From assembly GCF_000833575.1 (NCBI RefSeq), contig NZ_CP010827.1, forward strand, positions 1,785,993 through 1,849,992: a DNA stretch of 64,000 nucleotides. The letters run 5' to 3'. The position numbers were made by a program, and so were the translations under genes. The stretch is from Corynebacterium singulare (lineage in GTDB: Bacteria; Actinomycetota; Actinomycetes; Mycobacteriales; Mycobacteriaceae). The notes under the pieces are model-generated. The model did not search any database. It saw nothing but the letters and a program-made list of their open reading frames with translations, and was not told the DNA's origin. This document shows, piece by piece, positions 29,100-38,001 of this stretch (the stretch's first letter is position 1; every line of letters starts with the position of its first letter).

Positions 29100-32077
29100 G
29101 AATTCTTCTCCTCTTCATCCGGAGTGAAGTGAGGCGAGGACACACGCTGGCGCGCCTGGGCGTCGTTCAGCAGTGCCTCCGGGTCGGAGGACGGGTTGAT
29201 GGATTCGGGGTAAGGATCGTCGACGTCGTCAAGCACCACGCGTGGCGTATTCGGCAGCGCCGAATCATCATCGTGGACCCACGGCAGGTAGTCGCGCTCG
29301 GTACCTGGACGGAGGTAGCCACCCAAGGCGTTGATGGCCATGCTGAGCATGCCCAGAACAGCGAGGTAAATACCGAGGTCGAAAATGAGTGAGGTGGTCC
29401 AATGCTGTCCCAGGGCGTGGCCGTGGATAGCGGTAAGGAAGCCACCATCGTTGTGGGAGGTCGGGATGTAGCCGATGAAGCCCGCCGTCAGCGCAACGAT
29501 AATGCCGATGCCAGTGAGGTGAATCGGAGTCATGCGGCCAAAGACGATCTCATCCGTACCTCGCGAGAGGTACGTCAGGCCAATAGCCGCACCCATGATG
29601 AGAGCTGCCGGGAAGCCACCACCGGTGGCCTGGTGACCGCGGTAGAAAACAATCACCGACAGGACCACCAGAATCGGGATGGTCACCGCGATGCCCTTGC
29701 GCAGCGGCACGGAGTTCAGCTGTGACTGGCCAAACGGTGCTGGGCGGGTACCCGAGGTGAATGGGAAGCGCGGCAGCGTCGAGGTCACCGCCGCGATAAC
29801 GACGGCAGCCATACCAAGCACGGACAGCTCACCCAACGTATCGAGTGCACGGAACTCAACGATGATAGTGGCCACCACGTTGTCGCCACCAGTAATGTCC
29901 GGAGCGTTGTTGAGGTACCACATGGCCAAGTCGGAGCGCTCGTGGCGGCCCATCAGTGCCCACACGCCGAGGAAAGCCGCGGCACCCGCCAGCACCGAGA
30001 TAACGATGGCACCCGTCTGGCGGCCCTTGTGGGACACTTGGTGGAATTTCTCCGGCAGGTAGCGGAGCACCATCATCATGACAATGACGGAGAGCGCCTC
30101 AACCGTGAACTGGGTCAAAGCGACGTCGGGAGCACCCAGCAGGAACATCTGCAGGGTCACACCGGTACCGGCAGTACCAATCATGACCGCGCCCGTCAGG
30201 CGATTCTTCGTACGCACCAGCCCAAACATGGACAGGGCGACGATGCCCAGCGGGAGCAGATCCCACGGATTGTCAAGCCCCTCAACGCGCGGGTTAAGGG
30301 CAACTCCATCGATGCCGTCGGATACCAGCGTGGCGCCTGTCAGCAAGATGATGAGGAAGACGATCGGCAGGATAAAGAGCGTCGGGTTGTGTGTGTCAGA
30401 CATGCGGCCAACAAAGCGACCGAACTTGGTGCACACATCCTGAATCCACTTGAGGACATCGTTACCGGTGCGTGGCAGGAACTCGCGCTCCTCCATCCCA
30501 GTCCACAGCGGCTTGCGGAAAAGAACGCCTACGACGCCGGCGATAAGCACGAGAACCGAAATCACGAAAGGAACGTTCAGACCGTGCCACAGTGCCAGAT
30601 GCGTGTGTGCTTCCATGCCGACGGCCGCAACGACGTCATCGAGCGGGCCGTCCAGAACTCCCATGAAGAAAACGACAAGCACGGACATGACACCGGGCAA
30701 GGCCGCCGGCAACCATAGACGAACCGGCGCCTCGTGTGTCGAGGACATGTCACGGGGACCGTCGAAGAAGGCACCAAAGACAATTTTGGCCGAGTAGGTG
30801 AACGTAAAGAAGGCACCGATACCGGCGACAATCAGCAAGACAATCTGGCCCGCCGATCCAATGGGTGCGTCCTCAAAGGCGGTGAGCATACCCTCCTTGG
30901 ACACGAAGCCGAAGAGCGGCGGCACCGCTGCCATCGATGCCGCTCCAATAAGCATGGAGCCAAAGGTCCATGGCATCTTATTCCACAGCACGCCAAGACG
31001 GCGGATGTCACGGGAGCCAGCCTCGTGATCAATCACGCCGATGAGCATGAAGATGGAGGACTTAAACAGGGCGTGCGCCAAGGTGTGAACCAGTGCCGCG
31101 GCAATGGCAAAGGGAGTGCCCACACCAATAGTGGCCACAATCCACCCCAGGTGAGACACCGTGGAATACGCCGTGAGCTTCTTGAGGTCGGTCTTCTGTA
31201 CGGCGAACACAGCCGACATGACGGCAGTTCCCATACCGGCGACGATGAGCAGCCAGTTCCAGGCAGCCACGTCATGGAAGATGGTAGAGAAGCGAATGAG
31301 CAGGTAGACACCAGCCTTGACGACGGCCGCCGCATGCAGGAAGGCAGACACCGGCGTCGCCGCAGCCATGGCCTCAGGCAGCCAGAAGTGGAACGGGAAC
31401 TGTGCCGACTTGGTGAAGGCCGAAAGCGCGATGAGCACGGCCACACCAGTGGTCAGGCCAGGGCGCTCTGCCCACACATCCGAGGCGAGGATGTCCTCAA
31501 GGTTCGTGGTCCCCGCTGCCGTTGCAGCAATAGCCACACCGGACAGCAGCGTCAGGCCACCGACAAAGGTGAGAATCAGCGTGCGCTGCGAACCCGCCTC
31601 GCCCGATTTGCCGCTGCGCGCAATGAGCATGAAGGACGCCAGCGAGACAAGCTCCCAGGCAAGGAAGAGCACGACGACGTCGTTAGCCAGCACCAGCAGC
31701 AAGATAGACAGCGTGAACGCCGTCATCAGCACGTAGAAACTGACGTTTCCTTTGCCTTTGGGCAGATAGGCTGCGGAATAGCTAAACACCACCGCGCCAA
31801 TGACGAGTGCCAGCATGGCGAAGAAAATACCCAGTGCATCGCCACGGAAGGCGAGGTTGACGTCAACACCAGGCGCGACGACATCGCGAACCCAGGTCAC
31901 GGAGTAGGACAGTTCTTCGCCGCGGGCAAGGGCAGGAAATTCTCTCGCTAACAGTGCCGCTGCGATAATAAAAATGCCGGCTAACGGATAGCCGGCTGCG
32001 CGATCAGCAACTTTGACAGCTACTGGTGCAAGCGCCACTGCGACAGCTGCGAGGATTAGGACATACAAGAGTGTCAC
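29096..32077 (-). CDS. mrpA: Mrp-type antiporter fused subunits A and B
   Basis: A 993-residue protein. Residues to about 500 are the NuoL-like MrpA core (FLAWELVSLASFMLIARSGKSG, FHFWLPEAMAAATPVSAFLHAA, YSTVSHLGWIVATIGVG); the region to about 790 is the MrpA C-terminal part; residues about 800-930 are an MrpB domain (GTDEIVFGRMTPIHLTGIGI, GQHWTTSLIFDLGIYLAVLG). A separate mrpB is absent, so the fusion replaces it. GTG start with GAGG upstream. First gene of mrpACDEFG-glnK-glnD. Confidence 0.95.
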   Translation of the reverse strand: MTLLYVLILAAVAVALAPVAVKVADRAAGYPLAGIFIIAAALLAREFPALARGEELSYSVTWVRDVVAPGVDVNLAFRGDALGIFFAMLALVIGAVVFSYSAAYLPKGKGNVSFYVLMTAFTLSILLLVLANDVVVLFLAWELVSLASFMLIARSGKSGEAGSQRTLILTFVGGLTLLSGVAIAATAAGTTNLEDILASDVWAERPGLTTGVAVLIALSAFTKSAQFPFHFWLPEAMAAATPVSAFLHAAAVVKAGVYLLIRFSTIFHDVAAWNWLLIVAGMGTAVMSAVFAVQKTDLKKLTAYSTVSHLGWIVATIGVGTPFAIAAALVHTLAHALFKSSIFMLIGVIDHEAGSRDIRRLGVLWNKMPWTFGSMLIGAASMAAVPPLFGFVSKEGMLTAFEDAPIGSAGQIVLLIVAGIGAFFTFTYSAKIVFGAFFDGPRDMSSTHEAPVRLWLPAALPGVMSVLVVFFMGVLDGPLDDVVAAVGMEAHTHLALWHGLNVPFVISVLVLIAGVVGVLFRKPLWTGMEEREFLPRTGNDVLKWIQDVCTKFGRFVGRMSDTHNPTLFILPIVFLIILLTGATLVSDGIDGVALNPRVEGLDNPWDLLPLGIVALSMFGLVRTKNRLTGAVMIGTAGTGVTLQMFLLGAPDVALTQFTVEALSVIVMMMVLRYLPEKFHQVSHKGRQTGAIVISVLAGAAAFLGVWALMGRHERSDLAMWYLNNAPDITGGDNVVATIIVEFRALDTLGELSVLGMAAVVIAAVTSTLPRFPFTSGTRPAPFGQSQLNSVPLRKGIAVTIPILVVLSVIVFYRGHQATGGGFPAALIMGAAIGLTYLSRGTDEIVFGRMTPIHLTGIGIIVALTAGFIGYIPTSHNDGGFLTAIHGHALGQHWTTSLIFDLGIYLAVLGMLSMAINALGGYLRPGTERDYLPWVHDDDSALPNTPRVVLDDVDDPYPESINPSSDPEALLNDAQARQRVSSPHFTPDEEEKNS

Positions 32078-32106
32078 GAAAGAGTAGCCTCACGAACCGT
32101 TGTTAG

Positions 32107-32122
32107 GGCTGTTAATTCAGCC
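32107..32122 (-). promoter_or_regulatory. Hairpin in the mrp leader
   Basis: Read on the minus strand, GGCTGAATTAACAGCC (5-bp stem, 6-nt loop) lies 30-45 nt before the mrpA GTG without a T-run. A second dyad, GACAGTCCTGTC, is just upstream. Either could influence expression, but nothing identifies a known element. Confidence 0.3.
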
Positions 32123-32186
32123 TCACATAGACAGGACTGTCCCAGACTACCATTGTGACCTCCCCCTAAGCACATTCTTTATGATC

Positions 32187-32226
32187 AAAAAAGACCGTAG
32201 CACCTCCGCACGAAAGCACTACGGTC
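32187..32226 (-). terminator. Rho-independent terminator after ftsY
   Basis: On the minus strand GACCGTAG and CTACGGTC form an 8-bp stem around an 18-nt inner region, followed directly by TTTTTT. It lies about 50 bp after the ftsY stop and isolates ftsY from the mrp operon. Confidence 0.88.
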
Positions 32227-32277
32227 ACTGAAGAGATAGAGGAATAGATTAGGCAGAAAATCCGCCTGAATCTTTTT

Positions 32278-34146
32278 CTATTTTTCGCCCAGCAGGGCGT
32301 CCACAAATCCCTCAATTTCGAACGGGGCGAGGTCGTCGGCGCCCTCGCCGAGGCCCACGAGCTTCACCGGCACACCAAGTTCTTCCTGAACTTGGAAGAC
32401 AATGCCGCCCTTGGCGGTTCCGTCAAGCTTGGTGAGGACGACGCCGGTGATGTCCACGACGTCACGGAAGATACGCGCCTGGGTCAGACCGTTCTGCCCC
32501 ACGGTGGCGTCGAGCACGAGAAGAACCTCATCGACTTCAGTCTTCTTCTCCACGACGCGCTTGACCTTACCCAGCTGATCCATGAGGTCAACGGAGGTGT
32601 GCAGACGGCCAGCAGTATCGACGAGGACTACGTCCACACCTTGGTCCACACCAGCTGCCACGGCATCGAACGCGACGGAGGCTGGGTCTGCGCCTTCCTT
32701 GCCGCGTACGGTAGTGGCACCTACGCGGCGGCCCCAGGTCTCCAGCTGGTCTGCGGCGGCAGCACGGAAAGTATCGGCAGCGCCGAGCAGCACGTTGTGG
32801 CCCATCGACACAAGTACACGAGCCAACTTGCCGGTCGTTGTTGTCTTACCGGTGCCGTTAACACCGACGACCATGATGACCGCCGGCTTGCCCTCGTTCG
32901 GCATGGCCTTGATGGAGCGATCCATCTCCGGGTGGCCGACCTCGATGAGAGCTTCACGCAGCATGGCGCGTGCTTCGTCCTCGGAGCTCACACCGCGCTC
33001 GGCAATCTTCTCGCGCAGGGAGTCAGTGACCTGCATCGTTGCCTTGGTTCCCAGATCCGCCATGATGAGGGTGTCTTCGATGTCCTCCCAGGCATCATCG
33101 TCCAAGTCACCAGCGGAGAGAATTCCCATAAGACCTTGGCCGATGGCGTTCTGCGAACGCGAGAGGCGGCCACGCAACTTGCCCAGACGGCCAGCTGCCG
33201 GCGCAATGCCGTCCTGCGGTTGCGCTGGGGCCTGAACTACCTCGGCGTCCTCGGAGACCTCGAGCTCGTCCGGCTCAGCTTCAAGCGCCGCGCTTGCCGA
33301 CGCCGCCTGGGCCTCCGCCGCTGCGGCTGCCTCTTCGGCCTCTGCGTCTGCCTCAGCCGCCGGCTCTTCCTCTACTGCCGCTTCCTCAACTGCGGCTTTC
33401 TCGACTGCCGGAACAGCCGGTTCCTCCGCGGTCTCGGCAGCGGGAGTCTCTTCGCGGGGTTCCTCCGCGACCGGTTCCGTAGCTGGGGACTCTGCGACAG
33501 GCTCGTCAAGTACTGGCTCATCTGCAGTCGTGTCTGCCTCGGCATCAGCCTCGGGCGCGTTAGCTTCGCGCTCCTCCATCTCGGCGGCAACGACTCCCGG
33601 AACCATGGCACCTGCGGCCGCAGCGGTTGCAGCACCCGAAGCGACAGCACCCGCGGTGGAGTCCTCCTCCTCAGTGGGCTCAGCCACTGGCGCAGATTTC
33701 TTGGCCGGCTCTGACTTCGGAGCAGTCTCGGACTCCGCTGGCTTTACAGGCGTGGTTGGCTCAGCGGCGGCCGGCGCAGCAGATTCAGCTGGCGTGGTAG
33801 GCGCGGTCTTCGGGGTCTTCTCGGTACCGGTGAGCTGATCGTTAGCCAGCTGCGTAGCATCTCGCTGCTCCGGCTTCTGCGGCTGCTCCGGTTTCTGCGG
33901 CTGGCTAGCCTTGGGGGCAGTAGCAGGCTGCTTGGCAGCGCCGCCTCCGGCAGGGGCAAAGTTAAAGCCAGACTTGGCCTGGTAATTTCCAGACTTCTGC
34001 TGCTGAGTAAGCTCCTTCGGCTCCTCAACGGGCTTGTCAAAAGAAACCTTCTTCGACTCGCCTCGCTTCTTGCCCAGCACAACGAGCACGATGACTAGCA
34101 GGACTAGAACGATGACTGCTAACACAATCCACAGGTAAGTATTCAT
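32278..34146 (-). CDS. ftsY: SRP receptor FtsY
   Basis: The membrane-bound GTPase that receives SRP-ribosome complexes. It starts with a transmembrane helix (NTYLWIVLAVIVLVLLVIVL), continues with about 280 residues of low-complexity Ala/Pro/Glu sequence (the acidic A domain, unusually long), then the NG domain from about residue 320: GVNGTGKTTTTGKLARVL, ADTFRAAAADQLETW, DTAGRLHTSVDLMDQL and TKLDGTAKGGIVF. The ATG at 34146 places the helix at the N-terminus; the in-frame codon at 34185 adds an implausible leader. It follows smc after 56 bp. Confidence 0.96.
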   Translation of the reverse strand: MNTYLWIVLAVIVLVLLVIVLVVLGKKRGESKKVSFDKPVEEPKELTQQQKSGNYQAKSGFNFAPAGGGAAKQPATAPKASQPQKPEQPQKPEQRDATQLANDQLTGTEKTPKTAPTTPAESAAPAAAEPTTPVKPAESETAPKSEPAKKSAPVAEPTEEEDSTAGAVASGAATAAAAGAMVPGVVAAEMEEREANAPEADAEADTTADEPVLDEPVAESPATEPVAEEPREETPAAETAEEPAVPAVEKAAVEEAAVEEEPAAEADAEAEEAAAAAEAQAASASAALEAEPDELEVSEDAEVVQAPAQPQDGIAPAAGRLGKLRGRLSRSQNAIGQGLMGILSAGDLDDDAWEDIEDTLIMADLGTKATMQVTDSLREKIAERGVSSEDEARAMLREALIEVGHPEMDRSIKAMPNEGKPAVIMVVGVNGTGKTTTTGKLARVLVSMGHNVLLGAADTFRAAAADQLETWGRRVGATTVRGKEGADPASVAFDAVAAGVDQGVDVVLVDTAGRLHTSVDLMDQLGKVKRVVEKKTEVDEVLLVLDATVGQNGLTQARIFRDVVDITGVVLTKLDGTAKGGIVFQVQEELGVPVKLVGLGEGADDLAPFEIEGFVDALLGEK

Positions 34147-34202
34147 GCCCTCTATAGTGCCAGGCTTACCCGTGACAGGCACCACGAGCCCGGAAACCGA
34201 GG

Positions 34203-37200
34203 TTAACGCGGGGCATCAACGCCCAGGCGCGTGGCGTCCTCAGCGGCCTGAGCGGTGCCGGGGGCCTCACCGGCGCGGCTCATGCGCTGCGAGATGACGC
34301 GCGTGACGCCGTCGCCGCGCATGGTGACGCCATAAAGAACGTTGGCCACATCCATTGTCGGCTTCTGGTGGGTAATGACGATGAGCTGCGAGTCCTTGCG
34401 CAGTTCTTCGAAGAGGGCGATGAGGCGGCGGAGGTTGACGTCGTCAAGCGCGGCCTCCACCTCATCCATGACATAGAACGGTGAGGGGCGTGCCCGGAAG
34501 ATGGCCACCAGCATGGCTAGCGCAGTCAGGGACTTCTCGCCACCTGAGAGCAAGGTCAGGCGCTTGACCTTCTTGCCCGGTGGGCGGGCCTCCACCTCGA
34601 TGCCGGTGGCCAACATGTCATCGGGCTCCGTGAGGATGAGCCGTCCCTCACCACCTGGGAAGAGAGTCTGGAAGACTTTGGGGAACTCCGCCTCCACGTC
34701 ATGCCAGGCATCCGTAAACAGCTGCAGAATCTGCGCGTCAACGTCCTCGATGACACCGGTGAGGTCCTTGCGGGCTTGGATAACATCATCAAGCTGTGTC
34801 GACAGGAAGGTATAGCGCTCCTCCAACGCCTTGTACTCCTCCAGTGCCAAGGGGTTGACTTTACCCAAGGAGTTGAGGTCCTTCTCTGCTTGTTTGAGAC
34901 GAGCCGTTTCCTCCGAGCGGTCGAAATCCTCGCCCGGGGTGTAATCCTTCAAAAGATCCGGAATCGCGATGCCGAGCTGCTCCACAATCTTGGCTTCGGC
35001 CTCATCGACGCGAACCTGCGCCTGGCTGCGGGCAATCTCCGAGTTGTGTGCGGAATCCGTCAGCCGATCCAGCTGCTGGCGGGTGGCAGAGACCGCCTGT
35101 TTCGCCGTCTGGGCACGGCCCTGCAGCACTCCACGCTGGGTCACAAGTTCATCACGTTCCTCTGCGGCACGCTCCAAGGCATGGGTGACACGTGCGGCGA
35201 GGTCTTGGGCGTGCTTGTCTACAGCCCCCGCCAGTCGGGCCTGCGCTTGGCGGCGTGCCATCGCCTGATCATGGCGGGCTTTGGCTTGACGCTCATGCTG
35301 CGCTTGGCGGCGCAGTGCTTCTCCCCTACCCGCCGCTTGGCCGACCTTTTCCTCGGCACTGCGGGCGGCCAGTTGGGCCTCGACCTCCATAGCCTTGACC
35401 TGCTCAAGGGCACGTGAGGCCTCATCGCGCTCGACGGAGGAGGGCTCGTCGGCCTGTTCATCGGCGTCGATGCGGGAGAGACGGTCGCGGGCCTCGTCCA
35501 ACTCTTCGCGTAGGCGCACCAGCTGGATCTCGATGTCGGTGGCGTGGGCGGCGGCTTTCTCGTGCTCGGCCTTGTTGGCTTCGTATTGTTTAAGCAGGCG
35601 CTGGTGGTCGCGCTTCCAGGCCTCCACCTCATGGTCGTGCTCGCGGAGAGCCGCCTTGGCGCTGGCGGCGGTCACGCGGGCATCGTCGGCGGCGAGCTTC
35701 GCGCCTTCCAGGGTTCCGGAGAGTTCCTCAAGCTCATGGGTCGCTGACTCAAGCTGGGCCTCGGCCTCAGCAATCTGGGCGCTGACCTCCACGGTTGAGG
35801 CGCTACCAGTGCCGGCTTCAACCCAGCCCTCACCCACGAGCAGGCCCTCCGGCGTCACCGCACGCAGGCGCGGATCCTCCGCAACGACGGCCCGGGCAGC
35901 GGCGAAGTCCTTGACGAGGACGACGTCGGACAGCAACCGCGTCAGCGCCGTCGACACCTCCGGAACGAGGACCAGGTGATCGAGCAACCACTCGGCCCCC
36001 TGCGGCAAATCCGCGTCGAGGCGCCAGCTTGTGCTGGGGTCGGCCATGGAGACGTCGACAAGCGGCGTGCGGCTTGCCTCCGCCACGTTAGCCACGATGT
36101 CCTCGCTCACCGCACCCGCCTGCGCCTCAGCAAAAGATCCCAAGGCCGCAGCAACGGCAGTCTCGTACCGTGTGGAGATGAAATCCGCTAGTGGCGAGAA
36201 ACCCTCGCCCAAGTCGAGCGCCTCAGGAGTAGTCTGTCCGAGGGTATCGATGCGGGCGCGTAGCGAGTACACGGCACGCTCGCGCTCACGCTGGGCATCA
36301 CGCAGTTGCTCAAGGCGCTTATCCGCAGCATCGGACTCGCTGGCCGCACGCACATGCGCTTCCTCGAGGGGCTCGCGCTCCGACGCCAGGGTACTGAGTT
36401 TGTCAGCAACCTCATCGGCTTCTGCTTGAGCGCCCCGCGTGCGGGCCTTGGTGCTGGTCAGGGTCTCTTCCTGACGGCCTAGCTCCGCCTCCGCGGCCAA
36501 CACTTGGCCTGCCACCTTTTCTTCGGCAGCAATGAGGCGAACAACACCCTCGCGGCGGTCAGCGATGGCGCGCAACTGCGCCATGTGTTCCTTATCAGCC
36601 TCTTCGAAGGCCTCACGGCGCTCGGCCACCTCTTCCCGAATCGATTCGAGGCGCTCCGCCGCCTCCTCCGCAGCGGCGAGGAGCTCGGCATGGGTATCGT
36701 CGGCGACCTGAGCCTTCGCCTCCAGCTCATCCGGATCCTGGCCGGCATAAGCCACCTGCGCACCCACGTTGCTGGCACGCTCCGCGGCAATGCGTTGCGT
36801 GGCGGAGATGCGCTCGGAGAGAGTCGACAAATCGAACCACAATTTCTGGGCGGCCTCCGCGCGCGGAGAGACATCCCCCAGTTCGGCGTCGATCTCGAGC
36901 TGGTTCTCGGTCGCTTCTTCGAGCTGAGCCGTGACCTCCTCGACCTGCTCAGCCAGGACCGCGGCGCGGCGTTCGGCATCCTCGAAGGTAGCGCGCACAC
37001 GCACCACGCGGTCACCCGCAAGGCGCAGGCGGGCATCACGAAGGTCGGCCTGCACCGTAGCGGCTCGTTTCGCAGCCTCCGCCTGCCGCGCCAACGGTTT
37101 GAGCTGCTTACCTAGCTCATCGGTGAGATCCTGCAGGCGGTCAAGGTTTGCCTGCATACCGGTGAGCTTGCGCTGTGCCTTTTCTTTACGGCGGCGGTGC

Positions 37201-37706
37201 TTGAGCACACCCGCTGCTTCTTCGATGTAGGCGCGACGATCTTCCGGGCGGGATTCCAGGATTTCCGCAAGCTTTCCCTGGCCGACGATAATGTGCATCT
37301 CACGACCGATACCGGAATCGGAGAGCAGCTCCTGGATGTCCATGAGGCGCGCTTTGGCGCCGTTGATCTCATATTCGCTCGCACCATCGCGGAACATGCG
37401 GCGCGTGACGGATACTTCCGAGTATTCAATGGGCAAGGCTCCATCGGAGTTATCGATGGTGAGGGTAACCTCGGCGCGGCCTAAGGCCTTGCGGTCGCCG
37501 GCTCCGGCGAAGATGACGTCCTGCATCTTGCCGCCACGCAAGGTTTTCGCGCTGCCCTCACCCATGACCCAGGCCAGGGCATCGACGACATTGGACTTAC
37601 CGGAGCCGTTCGGACCCACGACGGCGCAAATGCCGGGCTCGAACTTCAGGTTCGTCGCGGACGCAAAGGACTTAAAGCCTTTCAGCGTGAGCGATTTGAG
37701 GTGCAT
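34203..37706 (-). CDS. smc: Chromosome segregation ATPase SMC
   Basis: The 1167-residue SMC organises the chromosome as a dimer with ScpAB. It starts MHLKSLTLKGFKSFA, has Walker A GPNGSGKSNVVDAL near residue 32, two long coiled coils rich in Ala/Glu/Arg (about 170-490 and 660-1000), a hinge around 500-640 (DFISTRYETAVAAALGSFAE), the ABC signature LLSGGEKSLTALAML and Walker B FYVMDEVEAALDDVN. The ATG at 37706 lies 10 bp after the acyP stop. An upstream in-frame start at 37814 would overlap acyP and is rejected. Confidence 0.97.
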   Translation of the reverse strand: MHLKSLTLKGFKSFASATNLKFEPGICAVVGPNGSGKSNVVDALAWVMGEGSAKTLRGGKMQDVIFAGAGDRKALGRAEVTLTIDNSDGALPIEYSEVSVTRRMFRDGASEYEINGAKARLMDIQELLSDSGIGREMHIIVGQGKLAEILESRPEDRRAYIEEAAGVLKHRRRKEKAQRKLTGMQANLDRLQDLTDELGKQLKPLARQAEAAKRAATVQADLRDARLRLAGDRVVRVRATFEDAERRAAVLAEQVEEVTAQLEEATENQLEIDAELGDVSPRAEAAQKLWFDLSTLSERISATQRIAAERASNVGAQVAYAGQDPDELEAKAQVADDTHAELLAAAEEAAERLESIREEVAERREAFEEADKEHMAQLRAIADRREGVVRLIAAEEKVAGQVLAAEAELGRQEETLTSTKARTRGAQAEADEVADKLSTLASEREPLEEAHVRAASESDAADKRLEQLRDAQRERERAVYSLRARIDTLGQTTPEALDLGEGFSPLADFISTRYETAVAAALGSFAEAQAGAVSEDIVANVAEASRTPLVDVSMADPSTSWRLDADLPQGAEWLLDHLVLVPEVSTALTRLLSDVVLVKDFAAARAVVAEDPRLRAVTPEGLLVGEGWVEAGTGSASTVEVSAQIAEAEAQLESATHELEELSGTLEGAKLAADDARVTAASAKAALREHDHEVEAWKRDHQRLLKQYEANKAEHEKAAAHATDIEIQLVRLREELDEARDRLSRIDADEQADEPSSVERDEASRALEQVKAMEVEAQLAARSAEEKVGQAAGRGEALRRQAQHERQAKARHDQAMARRQAQARLAGAVDKHAQDLAARVTHALERAAEERDELVTQRGVLQGRAQTAKQAVSATRQQLDRLTDSAHNSEIARSQAQVRVDEAEAKIVEQLGIAIPDLLKDYTPGEDFDRSEETARLKQAEKDLNSLGKVNPLALEEYKALEERYTFLSTQLDDVIQARKDLTGVIEDVDAQILQLFTDAWHDVEAEFPKVFQTLFPGGEGRLILTEPDDMLATGIEVEARPPGKKVKRLTLLSGGEKSLTALAMLVAIFRARPSPFYVMDEVEAALDDVNLRRLIALFEELRKDSQLIVITHQKPTMDVANVLYGVTMRGDGVTRVISQRMSRAGEAPGTAQAAEDATRLGVDAPR

Positions 37707-37716
37707 TCGGACTAGT

Positions 37717-38001
37717 TTAGCGCTCGATGAACCCGGTCTCGCCGCGTGGTTCAGCCCACTGCTCCACCACGGTGTCGACCACGCCCGGGCGGCGCGTGGT
37801 GGACGGTTCTTCACGAAGCAGCTCCAGCAGGCGTTCGCAGTCAGCGCGCGAGCCTTCAGCGACCACCTGGACGCGGCCGTCCTTCATATTCGTTGCATGA
37901 CCGGCCAAGCCTAACTCAAGGGCGCGGGAGCGCGTCCACCAGCGAAAGCCCACGCCTTGGACCGAGCCGTGAACGAATGCAGTCAAGCGCTGCTCTGCCA
38001 T
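37717..38001 (-). CDS. acyP: Acylphosphatase
   Basis: A 94-residue enzyme that hydrolyses carboxyl-phosphate bonds such as acetyl phosphate or carbamoyl phosphate. The signature AFVHGSVQGVGFRWWTR contains the phosphate loop and catalytic Arg, and the catalytic Asn is in GHATNMKDGRVQVVAEG. It begins on the base after the AGCS symporter stop and is followed by smc, an order also seen in mycobacteria. Confidence 0.95.
   Translation of the reverse strand: MAEQRLTAFVHGSVQGVGFRWWTRSRALELGLAGHATNMKDGRVQVVAEGSRADCERLLELLREEPSTTRRPGVVDTVVEQWAEPRGETGFIER

Noticed and set aside
27183..29132. 649-codon open frame opposite mrpD and mrpC
   Set aside because: Composition (Gln/His/Arg-rich) is that of antisense to hydrophobic membrane genes; no domain is visible.
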